Shown here: piece by piece, positions 42,791 through 51,092 of the stretch
How the letters are laid out: every line of letters begins with the position of its first letter
Numbering within the stretch: the stretch's first letter is position 1
From: Nodosilinea sp. WJT8-NPBG4
GTDB taxonomy: Bacteria; Cyanobacteriota; Cyanobacteriia; Phormidesmidales; Phormidesmidaceae
Length of the DNA stretch: 64,000 nucleotides
Reading direction: 5' to 3'
Assembly (NCBI GenBank): GCA_019359285.1
Contig: JAHHHQ010000062.1
Span: 1 to 64,000 of the forward strand
Program-made: the position numbers and the translations under genes
The notes under the pieces: model-generated
The model's input: only the letters and a program-made list of their open reading frames with translations
Databases searched by the model: none
What the model was told of the DNA's origin: nothing

Positions 42791-45433
42791 TTAGCCAATT
42801 TCCTCGTTAACTGGGAAGCGGTTCATTAGGTCTTTGGCGTTGCGGGCGGCGGTGCGCAGGCTGTCGCTGATGTAGGGCACGTGGGGGATCTGTGACAGCA
42901 CGTCGAGAGTGCGCCGCAGAATGCGAACGATGTCGCCCTCATCGAGGCTGGTGTTGCTGCATAGGGTGACCCAATCGACTTGCAGGGCCCACTGCTCGAC
43001 TAATCCGACCAGGTCATACTCTAGCCAGATAGGGGCGGTGATGTGGCGGCGGTGCTGCTGCTGGTAGAGCTGGCGGCGCAGGTTGTGCAAGCCGCCCAGG
43101 GATTCTTCTACGGTGCCGGAGAGTTTGTAGCGGCACCAGCTGTCGGGGCGTGAGTTTTCGGTGACTAAAGCCGCAAAGGCGGCAGCTAGCTGGGCAGCAT
43201 CGAGGTGGTTAAACTCGCCCGACTCCAGGGCTAGGGCTAGCCATAGCTCGTTGTCGCCGCGAATGGCAGCGGCCATTTCGCCCAGCTTGGTCGGGTGGTT
43301 GTCTTCAAGCCCGCCAAAGTGCTTTAGCACCTCCATGATGTGGAGAAATTCTTGCCAGTAGCGGCCGGTGTACTGGGAGAGTTTTTGCTGGCGATCGCGC
43401 CATTCATCCTCCAGATCGCGCAGCCGCTTTTGGCGCTTGAGCAGTCCCTTGGCGTTTTCCCACTGGCTGGCGGGGTGAATGGCTAGGGTGTGTTCGACCT
43501 CGCGCATGCGATCGAGCTGGTCTTGCACCTCGGGGGCCAGCATTTCGAGGGTGGGAGGCGTGGCCATGGTGGCGGCGATCGCAGCGGTGTGGTCGTCGCC
43601 CCGGCGGCGCTGACCTGGGCTGGGGGCAAGATCCGTCGGGGGGGCCAGGGTGTCGACCGACTGCAAGCGGGGAATATCGGCGTGCAGGCCCACCACATCA
43701 GCGGCGGTAACTATGCACCACTGGTTGGTTTTGGTCAGGCACACCAGGTAGGGAAACTGGCCCGAGCCCTGCACCTTGGTGACTAGCACGGCGGGCACCG
43801 GCTCGCTGACAGGAATATGCTTGCCCTTGAGGGAGAGGAGCGTACCGGCGATCGCAAAGGGCACCATCTTGGCCACATCGTCGGCCAGCACCTGGGCCGC
43901 CTGCTGCTGCAACGTTTTCAGCAGTCGTCGTTCTTCTTTCAGACGTTCTTTAAGTTTGGCGTACTCGGCCAGCAGCCCCTCGTCGAAGGCGGCGAGCTGG
44001 GCTTGCTGGTGGGCGATCGCCCCCTCCAGGCGATCGATCTCCTGCTGCTGAGGTACTAGGTGCAGGGTGGCCAGATATTGGCCAAAGCTGCGCTCGATGA
44101 GGTCCTTCGCCTCATCCAGCGAGTGGGTTTGCAGTAGGTTGAGCACCATGCCGTAGCCGGGGGTAAACTGGCTGACCAACGGGTCAGCCCCAGAGGTGGC
44201 CAGGTGCACTGCCTCGCGCGACCCTTCAAAGGGGCTTTCGACGGTGACCACATGGCCCTGGAGATCCATGCCGCGCCGCCCCGCGCGCCCCGCCATTTGC
44301 AAAAATTCTGAGGAGGTGAGCAGGCGGTGGCCGCTGTCAGTGCGCTTCGACAGGCTGGCAATCACCGTGGTGCGGGCGGGCATGTTGATGCCTGCGGCCA
44401 GGGTTTCGGTGGCAAATACCACTTTGATCAGCCCGGCTTGAAACAGTTCTTCGACCAGCCCTTTCCACAGGGGCAAAATGCCGGCGTGGTGGGCCGCAAT
44501 GCCCCGATACAAGGACCCCACCTGACCGGCTCGCCCGGCATCGGGGTTGTGGCCGAGAAAGGTATCAATGCGGAGCTTGAGTTCCTGGGCTTCCTCGTCC
44601 GTGACCAGCGACATATAGCTGACTTCATCCACCGCTTTGTCGCAGCCCCGCCGGCTAAAAATAAAGTAGATGGCGGGCAGCATATCCCGCTCTTGCAGCT
44701 GGCCCACCACAAACGGCAGGCTCACCCGGCCGCTGCCCCGCTTGCCCGGCTGGCGCTGGGGAGCCCGCTGCTTTTTGAGCTGGGGATTCATGGCCTTTTG
44801 GGACGCATCTAGCAACGGCACTAGCCGCTTGCCGGTGCAGTAGTGAAACTGTAAGGGGACTGGGCGAAAGTCAGAATAGATTAGCTCCGTGGGGCCGTGG
44901 ACTTTTTGCAGCCAGTCGGTGAGCTGGCCGCTGTTTTCGACCGTGGCGGAGAGGGCCAACAGCTGAATTTCGGGTGGGCAGTAGATGATTGACTCTTCCC
45001 AGACGGTACCGCGCTGGCGATCGTTCATGTAGTGGCATTCGTCAAGCACTACGGCTTCTACCTGTTGCAGCGTGGTACCCGTTTCGCCAATGCGGGTGCC
45101 GTAGAGCATGTTGCGGAAGATTTCAGTGGTCATCACCACGATGGGGGCGTCGCGATTGATGGAGAGATCGCCCGTCAGTAAACCAACCTTTTCGTAACCA
45201 AACTGGTCGCGAAAATCGCGCAGCTTTTGGTTAGAGAGTGCTTTAAGGGGAGTGGTGTAAAACACCCGCTTGCCGTGGTCTAAAGCACGGTAAATGGCGT
45301 ATTCGCCAATTAGGGTTTTGCCAGAGCCAGTGGGGGCGCACACCACCACAGACTTATCGGCATCGAGCGCCGCCGCCGCCTGGTGTTGAAAATCGTCGAG
45401 GGGAAAGGGAAATAGTTTGGCGAGGTCTAGCAC
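42791..45433 (-). CDS. DExH-box RNA helicase, Ski2/Mtr4-like
   Basis: An 880-aa superfamily 2 helicase. Walker A is APTGSGKT (33-40), motif Ia includes TTPLKALSNQKL, motif II is DECH (LDECHYMND), and motif VI is QMAGRAGRRG. The C-terminal part contains an rRNA-processing arch-like and DSHCT region, as in Mtr4, Ski2 and plastid ISE2. Cyanobacterial forms are commonly of this size. The role is presumed to be RNA processing or turnover. It stands alone with about 180 bp of gene-free DNA upstream. Confidence 0.9.
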   Translation of the reverse strand: MLDLAKLFPFPLDDFQHQAAAALDADKSVVVCAPTGSGKTLIGEYAIYRALDHGKRVFYTTPLKALSNQKLRDFRDQFGYEKVGLLTGDLSINRDAPIVVMTTEIFRNMLYGTRIGETGTTLQQVEAVVLDECHYMNDRQRGTVWEESIIYCPPEIQLLALSATVENSGQLTDWLQKVHGPTELIYSDFRPVPLQFHYCTGKRLVPLLDASQKAMNPQLKKQRAPQRQPGKRGSGRVSLPFVVGQLQERDMLPAIYFIFSRRGCDKAVDEVSYMSLVTDEEAQELKLRIDTFLGHNPDAGRAGQVGSLYRGIAAHHAGILPLWKGLVEELFQAGLIKVVFATETLAAGINMPARTTVIASLSKRTDSGHRLLTSSEFLQMAGRAGRRGMDLQGHVVTVESPFEGSREAVHLATSGADPLVSQFTPGYGMVLNLLQTHSLDEAKDLIERSFGQYLATLHLVPQQQEIDRLEGAIAHQQAQLAAFDEGLLAEYAKLKERLKEERRLLKTLQQQAAQVLADDVAKMVPFAIAGTLLSLKGKHIPVSEPVPAVLVTKVQGSGQFPYLVCLTKTNQWCIVTAADVVGLHADIPRLQSVDTLAPPTDLAPSPGQRRRGDDHTAAIAATMATPPTLEMLAPEVQDQLDRMREVEHTLAIHPASQWENAKGLLKRQKRLRDLEDEWRDRQQKLSQYTGRYWQEFLHIMEVLKHFGGLEDNHPTKLGEMAAAIRGDNELWLALALESGEFNHLDAAQLAAAFAALVTENSRPDSWCRYKLSGTVEESLGGLHNLRRQLYQQQHRRHITAPIWLEYDLVGLVEQWALQVDWVTLCSNTSLDEGDIVRILRRTLDVLSQIPHVPYISDSLRTAARNAKDLMNRFPVNEEIG

Positions 45434-46003
45434 GCGGTTGGCATCTATGGTAAGGGAGTCACTATTCTAGTGTGCCAAGAGATTGGCAAAACGGATTGCC
45501 ATGCCGACTTAAACTTAGCGGCTTTCTAGGCAAAGAATAGGGTCATTTTTGCGGCTATTCCCAATAGATTAAAGCCAGATTGCTCAATGTTTAAGCTGCG
45601 GTCTAGGGGATCATGAAAGTGCTTTTACATGCCCTAGGACTCATCGCTACGGGACTGGCCCGGTCCCTGTGAGCCCAAATTTTGCTGGCGGCGATCGCCC
45701 TAGTCACCTACTTTCGTCAAGAGGTCACCGCTAATTCGGTGCTGCTGACAACAGAGCTATTGAAATCGCTGCTGCCCACGGGCAAATTGGCGATCTGGGT
45801 CTGGGTTACTGGGCCAGCGATCGCCCCCAGACCGGACTTTAACCATTGCTTGCTCTATCCTCTACGGTCAGCAAAACCTCACAAAACCTTTATCCAAGCT
45901 CCCCGCTCTACCCCAAATTTTGGCAGGATTTTGCCCCAAAACGGCTGAAAATCACATTAGTCAAGTGAGCTGGTTTGACTCAATCCGTTATCGAGGAGGA
46001 GTG
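45434..46003. other. Gene-poor stretch with a disrupted small frame
   Basis: About 570 bp between the helicase and the outer-membrane barrel gene. Apart from the interrupted frame at 45613-45948 I see no gene. The GAGGAGG at 45993-45999 is the ribosome binding site of the barrel pseudogene. The helicase promoter should lie within 45434-45600. Confidence 0.45.
45613..45948 (+). pseudogene. Possible broken small gene, signal-peptide-like start
   Basis: From ATG 45613 the frame reads MKVLLHALGLIATGLARSL, which looks like a signal peptide, and then a TGA at 45670-45672. The same frame continues open after the stop for 92 codons (AQILLAAIALVTYFRQEVTA and on). A nonsense mutation in a small exported protein is one reading. 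Chance is another, since nothing downstream resembles a known family. Confidence 0.25.
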
Positions 46004-46462
46004 ATGATGAAACTGAATGTAGCCCTGTGGTCTGCAGCGGTGGTGGGTGCTATGGCATCCCAAGCCCAAGCCCAGCAAGTCCCCGACTACTACGTAGGCG
46101 CTGGTGTGCGTGCCGGTTTTAATGACGACACATCTTTTGTCATCGACTCTAAAGCCAAAGTTGTCGAGTTGGGCGATCGCACCACGCTCTCGGTGCGTCC
46201 CTCCCTCGTCTTTGACAACAGCACCGAACTGCGGTTGCCCATCTCCGTCGACTACGCCCTCGATCAGGCCCTTTACCCCTACGCCGGAGCTGGAGTCGCC
46301 TAATAACGCCGACGGTCGCTCCGCCATTGACCCGATGATTACCGCCGGCCTCGACTGGGGTGTATCACCCGCAGTGTGGTTATCGACATCAACGGCAGCG
46401 TCCTGTTTAAGCCTGGCGATACCGATACTGAGATCACGGCCACGGTTAACTATGCCTTTTAA
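46004..46462 (+). pseudogene. Outer-membrane beta-barrel gene, frameshifted
   Basis: The gene opens with a good ribosome binding site (GAGGAGG, 45993-45999) and the signal peptide MMKLNVALWSAAVVGAMASQ ending AQA. Alternating strands follow: YYVGAGVRAGFND, LSVRPSLVFDN, LRLPISVDYALD and YPYAGAGVA. At 46300-46306 the frame hits TAATAA. Deleting two bases' worth of shift restores NADGRSAIDPMITAGLDWGV, and a second one-base shift near 46363 restores SVVIDINGSVLFKPG and TATVNYAF, with a stop at 46460-46462. The 150-residue ancestral product would be a small barrel. Either the gene is decaying or the assembly has two indels. Confidence 0.7.
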
Positions 46463-46475
46463 GAATTGCTAGTAG

Positions 46476-46535
46476 GGGTTTAAGGTTTAGGGTTTAAGGT
46501 TCGGCCCTACACCTTAAACCCTAAACCTTAAACCC
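46476..46535. repeat. Perfect 25-bp hairpin of TTTAGGG-like repeats
   Basis: Left arm 46476-46500 and right arm 46511-46535 are perfect reverse complements of 25 bp; the loop is TCGGCCCTAC. The arms are built of TTTAAGG/TTTAGGG units. It lies between the ends of the barrel pseudogene and gloA, so it can terminate both. A degenerate relative is near 24020-24063. Confidence 0.85.
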
Positions 46536-46554
46536 TGAACTCTGTCTATCTCCC

Positions 46555-46986
46555 CTAACTAACCGCCATCTCCGGCTCTACTGCTTTGCGGTGCCCTTCG
46601 GAAGTGCCCAGCTGAATCAGCTCGACCTTGTAGCCGTCGGGGTCTTGCACAAAGGCGATCACTGTTGAGCCGTGCTTCATCGGGCCGGGCTCGCGCACCA
46701 CCTCGCCGCCCTGGGCCTTGATGCGATCGCACGTCCCGTAAATGTCGTCTACGCCCAAAGCAATGTGGCCATAGGCGGTGCCCAACTCGTAAGACTCTAC
46801 GCCCCAGTTGTAGGTCAGCTCTAGCACGGTATTGTCGGTCTCATCGCCGTAGCCTACAAAGGCTAGGGTAAACTCGCCGCTAGGGTAATCTTTTTTGCGC
46901 AGCAGCTGCATACCCAGCACATCGCAGTAAAACTTGAGAGAACGATCCAAGTCGCCGACCCGCAGCATGGTGTGTAGTAGTCGCAT
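46555..46986 (-). CDS. gloA: Lactoylglutathione lyase (glyoxalase I)
   Basis: A 143-aa glyoxalase I starting at MRLLHTMLRVGDLDRSLKFY (ATG 46984-46986). It isomerises the hemithioacetal of methylglyoxal and glutathione to S-lactoylglutathione. Candidate metal ligands are H5, the glutamate in VLELTYNWG, the histidine in YGHIALGVDD and the glutamate in YKVELIQ, the standard set. FYCDVLGMQLLRKKDYP is the typical N-terminal motif. The start was chosen to match family length. Confidence 0.95.
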   Translation of the reverse strand: MRLLHTMLRVGDLDRSLKFYCDVLGMQLLRKKDYPSGEFTLAFVGYGDETDNTVLELTYNWGVESYELGTAYGHIALGVDDIYGTCDRIKAQGGEVVREPGPMKHGSTVIAFVQDPDGYKVELIQLGTSEGHRKAVEPEMAVS

Positions 46987-47048
46987 GGTGAGTTCGCTGT
47001 CGTAATTGATCTTTATCATTATGACCACGACACCCATTGGCGTGGTGG

Positions 47049-47969
47049 CTACTCCTCAGGGGCAGGTTTAGCCCGCAGGTTGCCTAGGGCCTGGGATAAC
47101 TCCATCGGAAACAAAATCACCGTATTCGACGGACTAGCCCCCAGACCATCAATGCTTTGCAGGGTGCGTAGCTCTAGGGCGATGGGGTTAGCCTCCATAA
47201 TTTGAGCGGCGGCGGCTAGACTTTGGGCGGCCAGGCGATCGCCATCCGCTTTCGTAATCGTCGCTCGCTTTTCTCGCTCTGCCGAAGCCTGGCGCGACAT
47301 CATCCGCTTCAGATCCTCTGGCAGCTCAATATCTTGCAGGCGAATGGAGTCGATGTGCATGCCCCACTCCTGCACCTGAGCCTCCACGATCGCCCCAATC
47401 TGAGTCTGAATCTGCTCTCGCTCCGACAGCAAATCATCGAGCGAGAGGCCGCCCACCACATCCCGCAGCGCCGCCTGGGCATACTGCGACACCGCAAAGC
47501 GAAAGTCTTGAATCGAAATTACCGCTTTTTGGGCATCGTTCACCTGAAAAAACAGGGCGCTGTCGATTTCGGCGGGCACGTTGTCGCGAGTAATCACCTT
47601 CTGGCGCGGAATGTTGATCACTAGGGTGCGGGTGTCTATAAACTGCACCGACTCCAACACTGGCACGACGTACAGCAGCCCCGGCCCCCGCACGCCCTGA
47701 ATTTTGCCCAGCTGCAAAATGACGCCCCGCTCCCACTCGGCGGCCACCCGCACCCCGCTCACTACCACATTCCACAGCACCGCGATAATAGCTCCAGCAG
47801 TGAACCCTACTGTGCGCTGGCGCACGGGTAGCCCAAAGAAGAGCAGGGCAAACAAGACCGCCACGGGCACCAAAAATAGCACCTGACGCACCCCTCGTCC
47901 CAGGGAAACGTGGCCTTCGGTCGGTTTGGCATAGACCCGGCTGGGGCCGTCAATAGAAGAGTCGCTCAT
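47049..47969 (-). CDS. Slipin / SPFH (band 7) membrane protein
   Basis: A 306-aa stomatin-like protein with two N-terminal hydrophobic segments (about 28-48 and 53-71) and then an SPFH domain. EWERGVILQLGKIQGVRGPG and RTLVINIPRQKVITRDN are the band-7 signatures, followed by a coiled-coil region (ERE QIQTQIGAIVEAQ, ASAEREKRATITKADGD). Slipins form oligomeric membrane microdomain scaffolds. The usual partner NfeD is not adjacent. Confidence 0.92.
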   Translation of the reverse strand: MSDSSIDGPSRVYAKPTEGHVSLGRGVRQVLFLVPVAVLFALLFFGLPVRQRTVGFTAGAIIAVLWNVVVSGVRVAAEWERGVILQLGKIQGVRGPGLLYVVPVLESVQFIDTRTLVINIPRQKVITRDNVPAEIDSALFFQVNDAQKAVISIQDFRFAVSQYAQAALRDVVGGLSLDDLLSEREQIQTQIGAIVEAQVQEWGMHIDSIRLQDIELPEDLKRMMSRQASAEREKRATITKADGDRLAAQSLAAAAQIMEANPIALELRTLQSIDGLGASPSNTVILFPMELSQALGNLRAKPAPEE

Positions 47970-48203
47970 GGCATTCCGGCTGGATGATGATGACCAGACT
48001 AGCCAAAGGGCAGAGGAACGTCATGGTTGCATCACGATTTTGGTGGCAACCGTAATATTTGGTTATGGCACTTTCCCCATGTCTGGCCTCCTGAACATCC
48101 CAGCTCTGTGTGGCGTTTTATCTGGCAGGGTGTCGCTGGCATTGGGCACCGCTATGGATTCAACCAACCCATGGCATTAGCCTCCCAACCTGACCCGCCT
48201 AGG

Positions 48204-49844
48204 TCAACGCCGCCACTCAGAAGTCACGAGCAGGCTAGCAGTACAGTCTAGTTCCCCAGCGCAGACCGGCTCGGGGAACGAAAAATGCTCGAGCACCTGG
48301 GGATGAATTTCGCCAAATTCTCCCACTGGCTGGCCTTGGATCAACACCGTAGCCGCCCGTCCGGGGAGATAGTAGGGGGCATGACAGACAGCTAGCTCAT
48401 AGCTCAGCTCTAGGGCTTTGAGCATGGTCTGCATGTAGGCTTTGGCGGTAGTAAATGAGGCGCGAGCATCTAGGCTGGCAAAGCTCCAGTGCTGGCTTTC
48501 GTCAGGGACATCCGCTGCATTGAACCGCAGCACTTCCCCGGTTTCATAGATATTGATAGGTTTGGGCGCGTTAATGTTGCGGGCTAGAATATCTAGCAGC
48601 CCCGCTTGTAGGGTGGTGCGGGTGGCGCTAAATGTGCGGCTTTTGGCATTGCCGGTCTGCACGTAGGGAGCCCCAAACAGATCGAGAATTTCGGGATCAG
48701 TAAGCACAAAACTCTTTACTTCCATCAACCCCATGCGTTGGGCTAGATCGCTCACCTTAAACACGGCTTGGCGCAGGGCATCGGCTTCCCCTAAATGAAA
48801 TTTGACGGCTAGGGGTTCGGCCTGGAGCGTACCGATGCCGATCGCCACCAGTAAATCCCCCGCCAGATCGACCTGGCTAAAGATATCGGTGCGATAGGTG
48901 GGCACATGCACTACATCGGTACCGCTCACCTCCAGGTCCATGCGGGAGAGCACTTGACCCAGGCCGCTTTTAGGAATAGCGGTGCCCATAATTTCGTTGA
49001 GATACTTGGCCGAAAACTGCACGGGGCGGCGGTCCAAGCTGGGGGTGGTGAGAGTGCCCTGGGGAGTGGCGATCTCTACAGTCTGCACTTCAGCTCCGGT
49101 GTCCAAAAAGTTGTGGGTCAGAATATTGGCGGTCTCTAGCACCGTGTGAGCGAGAATGCCGGTGACGTCGATGAATAGATTGCGGGTGTTGGCATCCACC
49201 TCTCCTACCCCTGCTGCGTTGATGATGGGCGGCATGGAAAGTACGGTGCCGCTGGCATCGCGCAGCACGAGGGCATAGTCATTTCCGGGTAGGGTATGGC
49301 CATAGGTCTTACCCGCGGGGTGCTCGCGCAGAATCTGCCGGGCAGTCATGGGCTGGGTGCTGTGCAGGGGCACAAAGGTCAGCTGATCTAGCGATTCTGC
49401 TGCGTAGGTTAAGCCGCCGCTGATTTTGTCGAGGTCGTAGACACCGATCGCAATTTTCTTGCGCTGGCGGCCAAAGGTTTGGGTCACCTTCTCCTGAAAC
49501 TGCACCAGCACCTCTAGCCCACCGCCTTGCAGATCGGCCCCCCGCACAATTAAGGCCGCAATGTGGGGCCGTAGAGGCAACACCTCAGGTTGTACGGTGA
49601 CCTGGCGACCCGAAGCGAGTAGCTGGTTGGGGACAGTGCGGGGTAAGCCGTTATAGATGTTGATGGCGCGGGTAAACCCTTCTGCCGCTAGCAGATCGGG
49701 CCGCTCGGCGGTGACTTCGACCTCTAGAGTTTGGTCGCCCAAGGTGGCATCTAGGCCGTAGTCAAAGGCCTGCTGGGCCAGCTGCTGAGGGGCGGTGGGG
49801 GTTAACCGTTGCAGGTAGGTGAGGGGAAAGGTGACAGTAGGCAT
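48204..49844 (-). CDS. Phenylalanyl-tRNA synthetase beta subunit, archaeal/eukaryotic type
   Basis: A 546-aa protein starting at MPTVTFPLTYLQRL (ATG at 49842-49844). It matches the short archaeal/eukaryotic PheT, not the roughly 800-aa bacterial one with its N-terminal tRNA-binding domain. Motifs are EVTAERPDLLAAEG (43-56), IAIGVYDLDK (131-140), SMPPIINAAGVG (203-214), TRNLFIDVTG (220-229), the catalytic-like-domain LRT-type TFSATRTTLQAGLLDILARN and INIYETGEV. It is full length. No PheS alpha gene is near, and in PheRS the alpha subunit is the catalytic one, so this may be a solitary accessory protein. It lies downstream of a Dps gene and a hairpin terminator. Confidence 0.88.
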   Translation of the reverse strand: MPTVTFPLTYLQRLTPTAPQQLAQQAFDYGLDATLGDQTLEVEVTAERPDLLAAEGFTRAINIYNGLPRTVPNQLLASGRQVTVQPEVLPLRPHIAALIVRGADLQGGGLEVLVQFQEKVTQTFGRQRKKIAIGVYDLDKISGGLTYAAESLDQLTFVPLHSTQPMTARQILREHPAGKTYGHTLPGNDYALVLRDASGTVLSMPPIINAAGVGEVDANTRNLFIDVTGILAHTVLETANILTHNFLDTGAEVQTVEIATPQGTLTTPSLDRRPVQFSAKYLNEIMGTAIPKSGLGQVLSRMDLEVSGTDVVHVPTYRTDIFSQVDLAGDLLVAIGIGTLQAEPLAVKFHLGEADALRQAVFKVSDLAQRMGLMEVKSFVLTDPEILDLFGAPYVQTGNAKSRTFSATRTTLQAGLLDILARNINAPKPINIYETGEVLRFNAADVPDESQHWSFASLDARASFTTAKAYMQTMLKALELSYELAVCHAPYYLPGRAATVLIQGQPVGEFGEIHPQVLEHFSFPEPVCAGELDCTASLLVTSEWRR

Positions 49845-49937
49845 GGGGGAGGGTGAGGGAGATGGCGGGTTGGGGAGATGGGTGAGTTGATCCTCCCATA
49901 GGTTATGGAGAGTTAGGTGCAGATGGGCGCAAAAAGT

Positions 49938-49978
49938 ACCCCGCCTGTAGGCCTCTTGAAGAAGCCTACAGGCGGGGT
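49938..49978 (-). terminator. Hairpin upstream of the PheT-like gene
   Basis: Perfect 15-bp GC-rich arms (49938-49952 and 49964-49978) with an 11-nt loop are followed on the minus strand by a run of five T (49931-49935). It lies 103 bp after the Dps stop and 94 bp before the PheT-like start. It may terminate the Dps transcript or act as an attenuator of the PheT-like gene. Confidence 0.8.
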
Positions 49979-50080
49979 GGTTAATGACGCTCAATTGGGT
50001 TGGTGACTGGCGTTACCAGACCAACTTCAAGAATTTACGACGGTACTAACCTAAAGTGGCTAGTGCCGGATTGAAGCAAC

Positions 50081-50614
50081 TTACGCCAGGTTGCTCGTCG
50101 CTAGCTCTTGATCGCGGGTACCGCTCGGTTCAAAAGTTTCACCATCCAGGAAGGAGCGCAGCATCCAAGCCATTTCTTCATGCGCTTCCATGAGGCCGGT
50201 CAGAAAGTCCGAGGTGCCCTCGTCATGGAACTCTTCAGAAGTCTGGTCAACAAACCCGCGCAGGTTGCGAATGATCTGCTCGTGATCATTGACCAGGCGC
50301 TTGACCATTTCTTGGGCAGAGGGCAGATCGCCAGGATGCTCTTTCAGAGAAGCGTTCTTGAGAAATCCTTCGGCGGTGCCCAGGGGGTAGCCGTTGAGCT
50401 GGCGCACCCGCTCAGCGACGGAGTCAATGCTAATAGTGAGGGCTTCGTAATGCTCTTTCCACAGCTCGTGGAGGGTGCGGAATTGAGGGCCAACTACATC
50501 CCAGTGGTATTTTTTGGTCTTGATCAGCAGCAGATAGGCGTCGGCCAAAACTTTATTAAGAATTTCGGTTACACCCTGGCGCTCTTGTTCGGAAAGGCCA
50601 ATGTTAATGCTCAT
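50081..50614 (-). CDS. dps: Dps-family ferritin-like protein
   Basis: A 177-aa Dps protein starting at MSINIGLSEQERQGVTE (ATG 50612-50614), preceded by GAAGAGA on the minus strand. Ferroxidase residues are in KKYHWDVVGPQF, TLHELWKEHY and SIDSVAERVRQL. Dps oligomers oxidise and store iron with hydrogen peroxide and protect DNA. A lysine in the first helix, KTKKYHW, is typical. The tail (TFEPSGTRDQELATSNLA) is polar. It is divergent from the gene at 50819. Confidence 0.93.
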   Translation of the reverse strand: MSINIGLSEQERQGVTEILNKVLADAYLLLIKTKKYHWDVVGPQFRTLHELWKEHYEALTISIDSVAERVRQLNGYPLGTAEGFLKNASLKEHPGDLPSAQEMVKRLVNDHEQIIRNLRGFVDQTSEEFHDEGTSDFLTGLMEAHEEMAWMLRSFLDGETFEPSGTRDQELATSNLA

Positions 50615-50818
50615 AGTTATGTCTCTTCGGAGTCCGTTCCCCTTCATCTAACCGCAGTAGCCCAATAGTCTCATCTGCCTAATGCGGGACATTGCGGCTC
50701 AAAAGTCCCTAACCTGAGGATGTTTTAGAGTGGCAAGTCCCCCGTAAGTTAGATGTGGGAGGCTGATAACGGGCCTAATTTGGAAATCGAACCATCGCCG
50801 TTTAGAAATAACCTTGCT

Positions 50819-51076
50819 ATGGCTAGCTCATCTCCGCTAACGGGCGTAATTTTAGTAGACTGCGCCAAGGCGAACGCTAATGAAGGGCTGGCGATCGCCA
50901 CCGAGCGCTGTGGCTACGGCGATGACGTTGCCCAATTTCAGGCGGCGCTAAAGGCGGCCTGTGGCGACATGAATATAGAGATTGATGGTCTCTCAGATTT
51001 AGTGGATAACAAGCCCACGGTGTTGACGCCAGAACTCGGTGAAATCGTTGCGCCTGATAGCCCCAGCGAACTGTAG
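50819..51076 (+). CDS. Conserved hypothetical protein, 85 aa
   Basis: A small protein starting MASSSPLTGVILVDCAKANA and containing RCGYGDDVAQFQAALKAAC and a final IDGLSDLVDNKPT. Two cysteines sit in VDCAKAN and RCGYG, and a third in AACGDM. I recall similar small proteins in other cyanobacteria, without a known role. The ATG at 50819 gives the natural N-terminus; the frame extends 22 codons upstream. Confidence 0.7.
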   Translation: MASSSPLTGVILVDCAKANANEGLAIATERCGYGDDVAQFQAALKAACGDMNIEIDGLSDLVDNKPTVLTPELGEIVAPDSPSEL

Positions 51077-51092
51077 CGGCTATAAGTTAACC

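Noticed and set aside
49844..50081. Possible T-box leader for the PheT-like gene
   Set aside because: No T-box bulge sequence is visible and T-boxes are not usual in cyanobacteria; a simple terminator explains the hairpin.
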